Assembly (NCBI GenBank): GCA_900768185.1
Contig: CAAGCB010000004.1
Location: 62,001 to 126,000 of the forward strand
Direction of reading: 5' to 3'
DNA from: Alphaproteobacteria bacterium
Lineage (GTDB): Bacteria > Pseudomonadota > Alphaproteobacteria > CAAGCB01 > CAG-977
Length of the DNA stretch: 64,000 bases
The notes beneath the pieces are model-generated. The model searched no databases, was not told the DNA's origin, and saw only the letters and a list, made by a program, of their open reading frames with translations. The position numbers were made by a program, and so were the translations under genes. Shown here piece after piece: positions 16,479 to 25,496 of this stretch. How positions within the stretch are numbered: position 1 is the first letter of the stretch; each line of letters starts with the position of its first letter.

Positions 16479-18815
16479 ATGCCTACCGGAATACGCGTTT
16501 TGCCGGGTCGCCCCTATCCTTTGGGGGCGACTTGGGACGGCAAAGGTGTCAATTTCGCGCTTTATTCGGCAAACGCCGAAAAGGTTTTGCTCTGCCTGTT
16601 CGATGAAACGGGGCGCAGCGAAATCCAGCGCATCGCCATGCCCGAACGGACGGACGAGGTCTGGCACGTCTATCTGCCGGACATTGTGCCGGGGCAACTG
16701 TACGGATATCGCGTGTTCGGTCCCTACGATCCCGAACGCGGACACAGATTCAATCATAACAAGCTGTTGCTTGACCCGTATGCGAAATCAATCACGGGCG
16801 ATTTGATTTTTCACGAAACCATGCAGGGCTACCGCGCGGGCAGTCCCAAGGCGGACATGTCTTTCGACCGCCGCGACAGCGCGCCGTTCGCGCCGAAATG
16901 CCGCGTTGTCGACGACGCGTTCAACTGGGGGGCGGAGGTCAAGCCGAACACGCATTGGTACGATACGATTATTTATGAAACCCATTTAAAGGGTTTTACC
17001 TTTCGCCACCCCGAAATCGACGCCCGCGTTCGCGGGACGTTTGCCGGCATGGGGGCGAAGCAGGCTGTCGATTACCTGCAAAAACTGGGCGTGACGGCGG
17101 TCGAGTTTTTGCCGATTCAGGCGTTTTTCACGGGGAATCACCTGATTAAAGCGGGATTACGCAATTATTGGGGTTACGACCCGATGTGCTATTTCGCTCC
17201 GCACCCGTCCTATATGGCGGGAACCGATCTCGGCGAAATCAAAAATATGGTGCGCGTGTTCCACGAAGCGGGAATCGAAGTCATCATGGACGTCGTGTAC
17301 AATCATACGGGCGAGGGCAATCAGATGGGTGTGACCCTGTCGTTTCGCGGAATCGACAATGCCGTCTATTACCGTCTGCGCGCCGACAATCCCCGTTATT
17401 ACGAAGACACGACGGGGTGCGGCGCATCGTTTAACGTCGAACACCCGCGCGTGATTCAACTGGTGATGGATTCTCTGCGCTATTGGGTGGAGCAGATGCG
17501 CGTCGACGGATTTCGTTTCGACTTGGCGCCGACTTTGGCGCGTACAAAGACGGGTTTTACGAACACGGCGGGTTTTTTAACCGCCGTTCAGCAGGATCCC
17601 GTTTTGCAACGCGTAAAAATGATCGCTGAACCGTGGGATATCGGCTTGGGCGGTTATCAGGTCGGCGCTTTTCCGCCCGGTTGGTCCGAATGGAACGATC
17701 GTTTCCGCGATACGACCCGCCTGTTTTGGAAAGGCGACAAGGGGCAGATCGGCAATCTGGCGTCACGGCTGACGGGATCCAGCGAAACATTCGGATACCG
17801 CGGACGCCACCCGTGGACCAGCGTCAATTTTGTCACGGCGCACGACGGTTTTACGCTGAACGACGTTGTCAGCTACAATGAAAAACACAACGAGGCAAAC
17901 GGCGAGGACAACCGCGACGGATCAAACGACAACAAATCGTGGAACAGCGGCGCCGAAGGGGAAACGAACGATCCGCAAATTCTGGCGTTGCGCCGCAAAA
18001 GAATGCGCGCGATGATGGCGACGCTGATGTTGTCGCTGGGGGTGCCGATGATTACGGCGGGCGACGAGTTTTGCCGCACGCAAAGGGGAAACAACAACGC
18101 CTATTGTCAGGACAGTCCGATCAGCTGGCTGAATTGGGGACAGATTGACGCGCAGGGCGATTCTTTTCGCGAGTTCGTCCGCTTTTTGATTAAACTGCGC
18201 CAATCGCACCGTGTTTTCCGTCGCAAGCGTTATTATACGGGCAGAAAGATGGGGGATTCCGTATTAAAGGATATCACTTGGTTCACGCCCGAAGGACTGG
18301 AAATGACGGACGCCGATTGGGGAAAACCTTATGCTCAAAGTCTGTCCGCGTTGATTTCCGGTTCTCTCAGCGTAGCGTTTTGCAACGAAGAAGGAAAGTT
18401 CTATCCGGATAATCATTTCTTTATCGTTTTGAACGCCGGCGGCGACAGCATTGAATGGTTGTTGCCCGAAACGGAAAAGGAAACCATGTGGAATTTGATT
18501 CTGGACACGTCGCGCGATGCGCCCGTGGTCAAGGACGAAATGTATAAATCCGGCGATTCGTACAATGTTCCCGCGTGGTCGGTGCTGATGTTCAAAGCGC
18601 CGATGCCCGACGAGGAAACGGTTATGCTGGCGCGTTCCGGCGTTGCGGGCGTTTTGGGGAAAGTCTATCAAAACGCGCAAAGCGCCCGTTTGATGGCGAC
18701 GACCGACGATTTGGACAAGCTGGACTTTATGACGTACGGTCCGGCGGGTCCCGTCGCGACTTTGGCGGATTTGGAAAAAGAACAGGACAGAGACGGCTTT
18801 ACCCGTCTGGTTTAA
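16479..18815 (+). CDS. glgX: Glycogen debranching enzyme GlgX (isoamylase type)
   Basis: GlgX hydrolyses alpha-1,6 branches of glycogen, preferring short stubs. The N-terminal CBM48 (YPLGATWDGKGVNFALYS) precedes a GH13_11 barrel. Expected catalytic residues are Asp348 (VDGFRFDLAPTLAR), Glu384 (MIAEPWDIGLGGYQVG) and Asp456 (VTAHDGFTLNDVVSYNEKHN). At 778 residues it is longer than the typical 650-720. The last 65 or so residues (from about MLARSGVAGVLG) form an extra tail unlike the usual end; its role is unknown. The gene follows glgB after 19 bases with a GGAG site. Together with MalQ it could release and recycle short maltodextrins. Confidence 0.96.
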   Translation: MPTGIRVLPGRPYPLGATWDGKGVNFALYSANAEKVLLCLFDETGRSEIQRIAMPERTDEVWHVYLPDIVPGQLYGYRVFGPYDPERGHRFNHNKLLLDPYAKSITGDLIFHETMQGYRAGSPKADMSFDRRDSAPFAPKCRVVDDAFNWGAEVKPNTHWYDTIIYETHLKGFTFRHPEIDARVRGTFAGMGAKQAVDYLQKLGVTAVEFLPIQAFFTGNHLIKAGLRNYWGYDPMCYFAPHPSYMAGTDLGEIKNMVRVFHEAGIEVIMDVVYNHTGEGNQMGVTLSFRGIDNAVYYRLRADNPRYYEDTTGCGASFNVEHPRVIQLVMDSLRYWVEQMRVDGFRFDLAPTLARTKTGFTNTAGFLTAVQQDPVLQRVKMIAEPWDIGLGGYQVGAFPPGWSEWNDRFRDTTRLFWKGDKGQIGNLASRLTGSSETFGYRGRHPWTSVNFVTAHDGFTLNDVVSYNEKHNEANGEDNRDGSNDNKSWNSGAEGETNDPQILALRRKRMRAMMATLMLSLGVPMITAGDEFCRTQRGNNNAYCQDSPISWLNWGQIDAQGDSFREFVRFLIKLRQSHRVFRRKRYYTGRKMGDSVLKDITWFTPEGLEMTDADWGKPYAQSLSALISGSLSVAFCNEEGKFYPDNHFFIVLNAGGDSIEWLLPETEKETMWNLILDTSRDAPVVKDEMYKSGDSYNVPAWSVLMFKAPMPDEETVMLARSGVAGVLGKVYQNAQSARLMATTDDLDKLDFMTYGPAGPVATLADLEKEQDRDGFTRLV

Positions 18816-18827
18816 TGGGGATTGAAA

Positions 18828-21011
18828 GTGGATTTGGATTATACGCAAACAATCGACTTTTTGGCGGAAAAAGCGGGCGTTTTGCCTGAATTTGAAGCGG
18901 AAGGCGGCATTTATACAACGTCGATTGAAACGAAAAAGGCGTTGCTGGACGCGTTGGGCTACGATGCGACAACCCCCGAAAACGCAAAAAAAACGCTGAA
19001 ATCCGTTTTGGAAAAGCCCTTTAAACGCGCGTTGCCGCCCGTGACGGTCGCTTTCATCGACGCTAAAACGGCGCAGATATCCGTGACGGTCGCCGTCAAA
19101 TCCGGATACGCCGCGCTGAACGCGGAACTTTGCACGGAACAGGGAAAAAAATTTGATTGGACTGTCGATGTCGCTTGTTTGCCCGTGACGGACGCGGCGA
19201 CGGTGGACGGCGCGAATTTCGAACATCGCGTTCTGAGCGTCGAATTGCCGGAACCGGGATATCACACGTTGCGCGTGTCGGGGGACGATATTGTCGAAAC
19301 GGGGCGCGATATGACGCTGATCGTCGCGCCTGAAAGATGCTATATGCCCGAAATGATGCGCGATGGCGCAAAGCCATGGGGCTTTCCCGTTCAGTTGTAT
19401 GCCATGCGTTCCGAAAACAACTGGGGAATCGGCGATTTCACCGATTTGAAGAATATGGCAGGCGTGGCGAAAGCGTACGGCGCGGATATCGTCGGCATCA
19501 ATCCGATCAACGTCGCGTTTATGGCGGCGCCGGAAACCGCCAGCCCGTACTATTCGGCGGGACGTTTGTTCCTGAACCCGCTGTATATTGACGCAACCGC
19601 CGTTCCGGAAGCAGCGGCTTGCGCCGAATTTCAGAAGTATGTGACATCAAAACCGTTCGTCGACGCGATGAAAAAAGCCGCCGCCGATCGTTTGGTTGAC
19701 TATACCGCCGTGAGCAGGCTGAAAACAAAAGCTTTCGGCATTTTATACGAAGATTTCAAAAAAAATGCGTCGGAGCCGCGTCGCAAAGCGTTTGAGCGAT
19801 TTTGCGAAAAGGGTGGACGCGAACTGCATACAACCGCGCTGTATCAGACCTTGACCGATGTTTTCGTCGCCAAGAAAAAGGGCTTTGGTTTTAAGTCGTG
19901 GGGGGCGGATTACGCGACGCCCGACACCGCCGCGTCAAAGAAGTTCGCCGCCGACAACGCGGACAAGCTTGATTATTACAAATACCTGTTCTGGCTGGCG
20001 GACGATCAGTTCGCCGCCGCGTCTGCCGAAATGAAAAATCGGGGACTGGGCATCGGGCTGTATCAGGATTTGGCGGTCGGCGTCGCTTCCGAAAGCGCGG
20101 AAACGTGGGGCGCGCAGGGATTGTTCGCAACACGGTTGAGCATCGGGTCGCCGCCTGACATGTTCAACGCGAACGGACAGGAATGGGGCGTCGCCCCCAT
20201 GCGTCCCGAAGCCATGCGCGACGAAGCTTATGTTTCCTACCGCAAAGTGTTGTCCGCGAATATGGAACGGGCGGGGGCTGTACGTATCGACCATGTGATG
20301 GGGCTGGCGCGCCTGTTTTGCATTCCGCGCGGGGAAAAAGGGGCGTATCTACGCTACAACGTCAACGACATGATGGGGATTGTCGCGTTGGAAAGCCACC
20401 GCAACAAATGTCTGGTCGTCGGAGAAGATTTGGGTGTCGTCCCATCGTCTTTCCGTGAAATGCTTGAAAAGACGGGAATCTTGTCTTTCCGCGTTTTCCG
20501 TTACGAACAAACGGAAGACGGACGGTACAAACCTTTGGCGTATTATCCCCAAACGGCGCTGGTCGCCGCGGGAACGCACGATATGCCGACTTTGGCGGGA
20601 TATTGGCTGGGAACGGATATCGACGTCGCGCAAAAAATCGGGCTGATGACGGACGAGGATCGCCGCGCCCAAGCCGTCGCGATACGTCTGAAAGACCGTC
20701 GCGCCATGGTGGAGGCTTTGGCTTCGACGGGACGCTGGTTCGTCACGCCTGAAAAATTCAATGATGAAATCAACGGGCGCGCGTTGCCGCCCCGCTTGGC
20801 GGAAGTTCTGTATTCTTATCTGGCGACCGCGCCATGCCGCTTGTTGTTGGTGCAGTTGGAAGATATCTTGGGGCAGACGGAACAGATGAATGTTCCCGGA
20901 ACAAATTCGGAATATCCGAACTGGCGTTACAAACTGCCTCTGACGGTTAATGAACTGTATCAAAGCGAGAATATGCAAACGATTTGCGCCGCGATACGGC
21001 GGAACAGATAA
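18828..21011 (+). CDS. malQ: 4-alpha-glucanotransferase (amylomaltase)
   Basis: MalQ, of family GH77, transfers alpha-1,4-glucan segments between maltodextrins and releases glucose. The long N-terminal region (about 200 residues) is that of the large bacterial form. Catalytic residues by motif are Asp488 (VRIDHVMGLARLF), Glu533 (VVGEDLGVVPSSF) and Asp585 (GTHDMPTLAGYW). At 727 residues it is the usual size. The start is uncertain: a GTG lies 7 bases after GGGG and is preferred over a TTG one base after it. It is the last gene of the glycogen operon and is followed by a strong terminator. Confidence 0.95.
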   Translation: MDLDYTQTIDFLAEKAGVLPEFEAEGGIYTTSIETKKALLDALGYDATTPENAKKTLKSVLEKPFKRALPPVTVAFIDAKTAQISVTVAVKSGYAALNAELCTEQGKKFDWTVDVACLPVTDAATVDGANFEHRVLSVELPEPGYHTLRVSGDDIVETGRDMTLIVAPERCYMPEMMRDGAKPWGFPVQLYAMRSENNWGIGDFTDLKNMAGVAKAYGADIVGINPINVAFMAAPETASPYYSAGRLFLNPLYIDATAVPEAAACAEFQKYVTSKPFVDAMKKAAADRLVDYTAVSRLKTKAFGILYEDFKKNASEPRRKAFERFCEKGGRELHTTALYQTLTDVFVAKKKGFGFKSWGADYATPDTAASKKFAADNADKLDYYKYLFWLADDQFAAASAEMKNRGLGIGLYQDLAVGVASESAETWGAQGLFATRLSIGSPPDMFNANGQEWGVAPMRPEAMRDEAYVSYRKVLSANMERAGAVRIDHVMGLARLFCIPRGEKGAYLRYNVNDMMGIVALESHRNKCLVVGEDLGVVPSSFREMLEKTGILSFRVFRYEQTEDGRYKPLAYYPQTALVAAGTHDMPTLAGYWLGTDIDVAQKIGLMTDEDRRAQAVAIRLKDRRAMVEALASTGRWFVTPEKFNDEINGRALPPRLAEVLYSYLATAPCRLLLVQLEDILGQTEQMNVPGTNSEYPNWRYKLPLTVNELYQSENMQTICAAIRRNR

Positions 21012-21034
21012 AAACGCAGAGGCGCAAAAAAACG

Positions 21035-21062
21035 AAAGGAACGGAGAAAACCGTTCCTTTTT
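21035..21062. terminator. Terminator after malQ, probably bidirectional
   Basis: A 10-bp perfect stem AAAGGAACGG/CCGTTCCTTT followed by T-rich sequence on the plus side and a long T-run on the minus side. A second weaker hairpin (AAAGAGATG/CACCTCTTT) at about 21086-21111 may end the minus-strand gene. Confidence 0.85.
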
Positions 21063-21113
21063 GATTCCAAAGTTAATGAATACAAAGAGATGTTCTCCGC
21101 ACCTCTTTTTAGT

Positions 21114-22463
21114 TTAATTTTTTGTTTCTTCCGCGTTTTCCGATGCGGCGAAAGACGGAACGACAGATGCCTGAACAGGGGCGGAAACCGTCGTCGAAAC
21201 GGTTGACGAAGCGGGGGAATTAGCTGTTTTGAAAACATTTTCCAAAATGCCTTCGCGGTCTTCGTCTTTGGCTTTGCCCTCGGTTTCCAATGCCGCCAGT
21301 GTTTCCAGCAAGGTCACTTTTTCCTGCGCCGTTTCCGCCGCGCGTTCATATCTGGCGCGCGTCTGAATCAGCATGTACATCAGTCCGCAGGCGACCAAAG
21401 TCGGCACGCCAAGGGTGACGATGCTCATTATCGTAGAAATGTTTGACATTTTAAACGAAATGGTCGTAACGATCCCCAATACGGCGACAATCAGAAACAG
21501 CCCCGAAATCACATACCACCCCGTCATCTGGTTGGCTTTTGTTTGGTTCTGCGTCAGCTGCGCGTTCCAGTAATCCAGCGCCGTTCCATAACGAATCCGG
21601 CTGGCGACGCTTTGACGCAAGGCGGCAAGTTGGCGTTCATGATCGTTCTGTATCAGGTTTAGCTGTTCCCACATCGCATTGACCGCGCTGTCCGACGTTT
21701 GCTTGATTTCGGCGACCAACTGGGAAATGTATTCGGAAACATCGTTGCGGTAGGATTGCAACTGGCGCGTGGCGTCTTCAATGCCCTGTTGCAGGGCGAA
21801 GTGTTCGTTTTCCAACGGTTTCAGCTGTTTTTCAGCCATTTCGACGCGGCGAATGATGCCGTTGATTTTACGCAGGGTTTCGGAAATCTTGCCGTCCAGC
21901 ATTTCGGGACGGACATTTGTCCTGAATTGCAGCGTGAACGCATAGCCGAACGTAAAGCTTTCGGCGTCGGCTGACGAGTTGAAACCGGCGGCGTCGGACA
22001 GTTGCGCCGCGCCCGTCGCCCCCGCCAGCAATCCCATCAGCATGGGTTCGTAACGGTACATGATCGCCGCCATCTGTCCCAGCGTTCCCGCCGAATGAAC
22101 GCATTTGCAACACAAATAGGCGTTCAAGTCTTTGCGGATAACGGTAAAGCCTTCGGCTGACGTCATTTCTCCGTTCAAGACGCCCCGCGCCGCCGCCAAA
22201 ACAGACCGCGGCGTTTGCAACTGAAAATCGATAATCTTTTGAATGAACGGTTTGTCCGACGTTTCTGTGCCGATAATATCGTGCCACGCTTTCAGTTCGT
22301 CCGTCGCGAACGCCGCCGCTTCGTAAAACGAACGCAGTTCAACGACGCCGCCGTTGTCGTCCAGATCGATTTGAATGGCGACGCCGAACGGGACGTCCCT
22401 TTCTTTGTCAAAGGGGATATCGGGGACAAAAGTGTTTGAAGTGTTGTTGCTTTCCGTGTTCAT
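21114..22463 (-). CDS. Coiled-coil protein with two transmembrane helices, unknown function
   Basis: In this 449-residue protein residues 1-200 are globular and hydrophilic with a Cys pair (LCCKCVHS). About 205-300 is predicted coiled coil. Two adjacent transmembrane helices follow (WYVISGLFLIVAVLGIVTTI and IVTLGVPTLVACGLMYMLI), then a charged helix and a Ser/Thr/Ala-rich tail. The layout recalls DUF6161-type proteins, a weak match made from memory. The GT2 gene lies 38 bases upstream on the same strand, so the two probably share a transcript. Both globular ends would lie on the same side of the membrane. Function unknown. Confidence 0.7.
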   Translation of the reverse strand: MNTESNNTSNTFVPDIPFDKERDVPFGVAIQIDLDDNGGVVELRSFYEAAAFATDELKAWHDIIGTETSDKPFIQKIIDFQLQTPRSVLAAARGVLNGEMTSAEGFTVIRKDLNAYLCCKCVHSAGTLGQMAAIMYRYEPMLMGLLAGATGAAQLSDAAGFNSSADAESFTFGYAFTLQFRTNVRPEMLDGKISETLRKINGIIRRVEMAEKQLKPLENEHFALQQGIEDATRQLQSYRNDVSEYISQLVAEIKQTSDSAVNAMWEQLNLIQNDHERQLAALRQSVASRIRYGTALDYWNAQLTQNQTKANQMTGWYVISGLFLIVAVLGIVTTISFKMSNISTIMSIVTLGVPTLVACGLMYMLIQTRARYERAAETAQEKVTLLETLAALETEGKAKDEDREGILENVFKTANSPASSTVSTTVSAPVQASVVPSFAASENAEETKN

Positions 22464-22501
22464 GGCTCAGACTATGGCGCAAAAGGTTCAGAAAATCAAA
22501 T

Positions 22502-23395
22502 TTATTCGGCTTTGTCGACAAAAGGATACGACAGATAGGACAAACGGACGGCTTCGCGTCTGAAACGGGTCGATACGCCGCACAGAACGGTGCAAAACAG
22601 GAAAAACCAAAATCCGCAGAACAGCCAGCATTCCGTTATAAACGCGTCGGGGTGAAACCAAAATCCGATCCCCAAAGCGCACAGATTTAAAAACGATAAA
22701 ACGCCAAAGAGCAGGGCGGGACGTTCCGCCGTAATCAAGCGGGCGATCATCACGGCAATTTTAAAGCCGTCCTTGAACGTCGACAGTTTCCTGAACGATC
22801 CCGCCGGACGCGCGAAATAATCCGTCGGCGCCTCGGCAAAAGGCAGATCGTTCATCGCCGTAAAGACGTTCAGTTCCGTTTCGATTTCAAAACCGTTCGA
22901 ACGTGCGGGGAAAGTCTTGGCAAACCGTTTTGAAAAAACGCGAAAACCCGACAGCATGTCCGTTTGTTTGATGCCGAACAGCATTCGCACCAATCCCGTC
23001 AAAAAAGCGTTTCCGAAGCGATGAAACAAAGGGTAGGCTTCTTTGACCGTTTCGACGCGCGTGCCGACGACCATGTCGTTCCGTCCGTCAATCAGCAAAT
23101 CGATCAATCGGGGCGTTTCTTTGACATCATAGGTCAAATCGCCGTCCGTCATGACATAAATGTCCGCGTCAATGTCGGCGAACATGCGCCGCACGACGCT
23201 ACCCTTGCCCTGTTTGCGGACATGGCGGACGATGGCGCCCGCTTCGCGGGCGATGTCGGCGGATCCGTCCGTCGAATTGTTGTCGTACACATAAACGTCC
23301 GCGGCGGGCAACGCCGCCTTTGCCTGCGCGACGACATCGGCGATGGTGACGGCTTCGTTGTAACAGGGAATGACAAAAGCGATTTTCGGGGACAT
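22502..23395 (-). CDS. Family 2 glycosyltransferase, membrane-anchored
   Basis: The GT-A fold is clear: FVIPCYNEAVTIADVV at the N-terminus, VYDNNSTDGSADIAREAGA, the metal-binding DxD-like MTDGDLTYD near residue 90, and DMLSGFRVFSKRF. These resemble dolichyl/polyprenyl-phosphate sugar transferases and cell-envelope GT2 enzymes. The last 80 residues contain two hydrophobic helices (LFGVLSFLNLCALGIGFWF and WLFCGFWFFLFCTVLCGV) that place it at the inner membrane. Donor sugar and acceptor cannot be told. The first gene of a two-gene minus-strand unit with the coiled-coil membrane protein. Confidence 0.88.
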   Translation of the reverse strand: MSPKIAFVIPCYNEAVTIADVVAQAKAALPAADVYVYDNNSTDGSADIAREAGAIVRHVRKQGKGSVVRRMFADIDADIYVMTDGDLTYDVKETPRLIDLLIDGRNDMVVGTRVETVKEAYPLFHRFGNAFLTGLVRMLFGIKQTDMLSGFRVFSKRFAKTFPARSNGFEIETELNVFTAMNDLPFAEAPTDYFARPAGSFRKLSTFKDGFKIAVMIARLITAERPALLFGVLSFLNLCALGIGFWFHPDAFITECWLFCGFWFFLFCTVLCGVSTRFRREAVRLSYLSYPFVDKAE

Positions 23396-23572
23396 GACGG
23401 CTCCTTGACAGAAATGCGTGCCTATTATAATGGGGACGGGGACGAAAGAAAAGCTTTTTTGTTTTTCAATTTTTTGCCCGAAAGTCCCGACTGACGCCGG
23501 CTTTCAAGTGGGTAAAATAATACCAATCTTATATCATATTGATTTTATTGTTTTTTTTATTGATAAAAAATA

Positions 23573-23601
23573 TTGACATATCGAACGGGACAAGATAACT
23601 T
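23573..23601 (+). promoter_or_regulatory. rplM-rpsI promoter
   Basis: Perfect -35 TTGACA, a 17-base spacer and -10 TAACTT, preceded by a long A/T-rich stretch that could serve as an UP element. The leader would be about 32 bases. Confidence 0.75.
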
Positions 23602-23639
23602 TATCCCAGTTTTTAAACTGTAACTGTAAGGAAAATCTA

Positions 23640-24101
23640 ATGCAGACCTTATCCGTTAAGCCGTCTGAAGTCAAAAAGAAATGGTATCTGATCGATGCCG
23701 AAGATTTGGTCTTGGGACGTCTGGCCAGCGTTGTCGCCAAAATTCTGCGCGGCAAACACAAAACCTGTTTCACTCCGCACGTTGATTGCGGCGATTGCGT
23801 CGTTATCATCAACGCCGAAAAAGTACACCTGACCGGCAATAAACTGGACGATAAAGTGTACTATCGCCACACCGGTCACCCGGGCGGCATCAAGGGCGTC
23901 ACCGCCGGCAAAGTCATCGCGGGCGAACACCCCGAACGCGTGATTATCAAAGCCGTTGAACGCATGATTACCCGCAATTCGCTGGGACGCAAGCAGATGA
24001 CGAATCTGCGCGTCTACGCCGGTGCCGAACATCCGCATGCCGCTCAGAACCCCGAAGTTCTGGACGTCGCCGCTTTGAACCCCAAAAATAAAAGGAAATA
24101 A
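23640..24101 (+). CDS. rplM: 50S ribosomal protein uL13
   Basis: uL13 is an early-assembly protein of the large subunit. The 153-residue product contains the family core WYLIDAEDLVLGRLASVVAK, TPHVDCGDCVVIINAEKVHL and YYRHTGHPGGIK. It ends in AALNPKNKRK as usual. AAGGA precedes the ATG. It forms the conserved two-gene operon with rpsI, three bases downstream, behind a strong promoter with an A/T-rich upstream element as expected for a ribosomal operon. Confidence 0.98.
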   Translation: MQTLSVKPSEVKKKWYLIDAEDLVLGRLASVVAKILRGKHKTCFTPHVDCGDCVVIINAEKVHLTGNKLDDKVYYRHTGHPGGIKGVTAGKVIAGEHPERVIIKAVERMITRNSLGRKQMTNLRVYAGAEHPHAAQNPEVLDVAALNPKNKRK

Positions 24102-24104
24102 TCC

Positions 24105-24587
24105 ATGGCTGGCTTGGAAGATTTGAAAAAAGAAATGGCTGCGACGGTTGCCGCTCCCGTCGCCGAAACGGTCGTTGTCCGTGAACCGAAAAAAGACAAA
24201 TTCGGTCGCGCTTATGCTACGGGTCGCCGTAAAGACGCCAGCGCCCGCGTTTGGATTAAAATGGGATCGGGTAAAATGACGATTAACGGCGTTTCCGTTG
24301 AAAAGTACTTTACGCGTCCCGTTCTGCGCATGATTATCAATCAGCCGTTCGAAGTCACGAACCGCGTCGGTCAGTTCGACGTCGTCGTGACGGTCACGGG
24401 CGGCGGTTTGTCCGGTCAGGCGGGTGCCGTTCGTCACGGTCTGAGCCGTTGCTTGGACAATTTCGAACCGGAATTGCATACCGCGCTGAAACGCGCCGGT
24501 TTCCTGACCCGCGATCCGCGCGTCGTTGAACGTAAAAAATACGGTAAAGCGAAAGCGCGCCGCAGCTACCAGTTCTCGAAACGTTAA
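24105..24587 (+). CDS. rpsI: 30S ribosomal protein uS9
   Basis: uS9 belongs to the small-subunit head; its C-terminal tail contacts P-site tRNA. The product of 160 residues has a variable 35-residue N-terminal extension, then AYATGRRKDASARVWIK, the GGGLSGQAGAVRHGLSR loop and the conserved end SYQFSKR. The extension is longer than in E. coli, as is common in alphaproteobacteria. An AAAGGAAAT ribosome site lies between rplM and this gene. It ends at a rho-independent terminator. Confidence 0.98.
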   Translation: MAGLEDLKKEMAATVAAPVAETVVVREPKKDKFGRAYATGRRKDASARVWIKMGSGKMTINGVSVEKYFTRPVLRMIINQPFEVTNRVGQFDVVVTVTGGGLSGQAGAVRHGLSRCLDNFEPELHTALKRAGFLTRDPRVVERKKYGKAKARRSYQFSKR

Positions 24588-24609
24588 TCGTTCGACAGAA
24601 GGGTATTCA

Positions 24610-24640
24610 AACGGGGTGCAAGAAATTGCAGCCCGTTTTT
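24610..24640 (+). terminator. Terminator of rplM-rpsI
   Basis: Stem ACGGGGTGCAA/TTGCAGCCCGT with one mismatch, GAAA loop, then TTTTT. Confidence 0.85.
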
Positions 24641-24655
24641 GTATGGCGATTAAAA

Positions 24656-24684
24656 TTGATTTTGGACAAAAAAGCGGGTAGAAT
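24656..24684 (+). promoter_or_regulatory. Promoter of the lipoprotein gene
   Basis: -35 TTGATT, a 17-base spacer and -10 TAGAAT, about 32 bases before the ATG. Confidence 0.55.
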
Positions 24685-24715
24685 AACGAAAATTGTTTAT
24701 TTAAGGAGCGCGTTC

Positions 24716-25375
24716 ATGCTTGCCGATTTTTTCAAAAAAGACACAAAATCTTATCCGTGCGGGCGCACGTCTTTGGGGGATAAATCCCGTTGCGGCGCGT
24801 ACGATCACGCTTTGAGCAAAGCGGGGCTGTTCGCCGCCGCCGCGGTTATGGCGGCGTCTTTGACGGCTTGCGGTCCGTCGCAGACGGAAATCGACGCGAT
24901 GAAAGATAAAGTTCCCGAAAAATTGAAAAAGGAATTGTACGCCAAATGCGACAGCACTCTGTTGGCGAATATGAACAAATATTATCAAATCGGCGGCGGC
25001 GAAAAACCCGATGAACAGGTCTATGCCGTCGGCGTCACCATTCGGTTGACCGAAGAAAAGGGAACTTTGCTGTCCAATTCCGTCTTGAACGGTTACAAAG
25101 CCGCCCGCGCCGAAATACTGGACACCGTTCCCAAACAGTCGCAACGCACGGGTGTCCATTATGTTTTGATGGATTACATGAACGAATGTTCCGCCAAAGC
25201 CGTTCGCACGCAGACGGATTACGAGCCGTGCCTGACCACGGACGGCATAAAAATGAAGCTGGTGGATAAAAAATTCGGACGTCCCGAGTTTTACCAAAGT
25301 GTCGCGGAACGCGTCGCCGCTCGTCAGGCGCAAAAACAGGCGGCGATCAATGCCGTGCGGCAGAGCGGACGGTGA
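24716..25375 (+). CDS. Putative lipoprotein with unusually long n-region
   Basis: The 219-residue product has a lipobox-like LTAC followed by G at the end of a hydrophobic stretch (AGLFAAAAVMAASLTAC), which suggests lipidation at that Cys. The segment before the hydrophobic core is about 38 residues long, much longer than a normal signal peptide, with two extra cysteines. The AAGGAG site 7 bases before the ATG makes this start firm. The mature part (about 165 residues) is mixed alpha/beta with three Cys and a Gln/Ala-rich helix at the end; I recognise no family. It is monocistronic, with its own promoter and terminator. Confidence 0.7.
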   Translation: MLADFFKKDTKSYPCGRTSLGDKSRCGAYDHALSKAGLFAAAAVMAASLTACGPSQTEIDAMKDKVPEKLKKELYAKCDSTLLANMNKYYQIGGGEKPDEQVYAVGVTIRLTEEKGTLLSNSVLNGYKAARAEILDTVPKQSQRTGVHYVLMDYMNECSAKAVRTQTDYEPCLTTDGIKMKLVDKKFGRPEFYQSVAERVAARQAQKQAAINAVRQSGR

Positions 25376-25388
25376 TTTTTCCCGATGA

Positions 25389-25420
25389 AAAAGCGGAAAA
25401 GCGATTTTCCGCTTTTTTTT
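25389..25420 (+). terminator. Terminator of the lipoprotein gene
   Basis: Stem AAGCGGAAAA/TTTTCCGCTT with a 4-base loop followed by eight Ts. Confidence 0.9.
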
Positions 25421-25496
25421 GGCGAATTTTCATATAAACTACTCTTAACGATATGATTCGTCATATTTTTTCGTTTTACATTCAGAGAGGTTTTTT

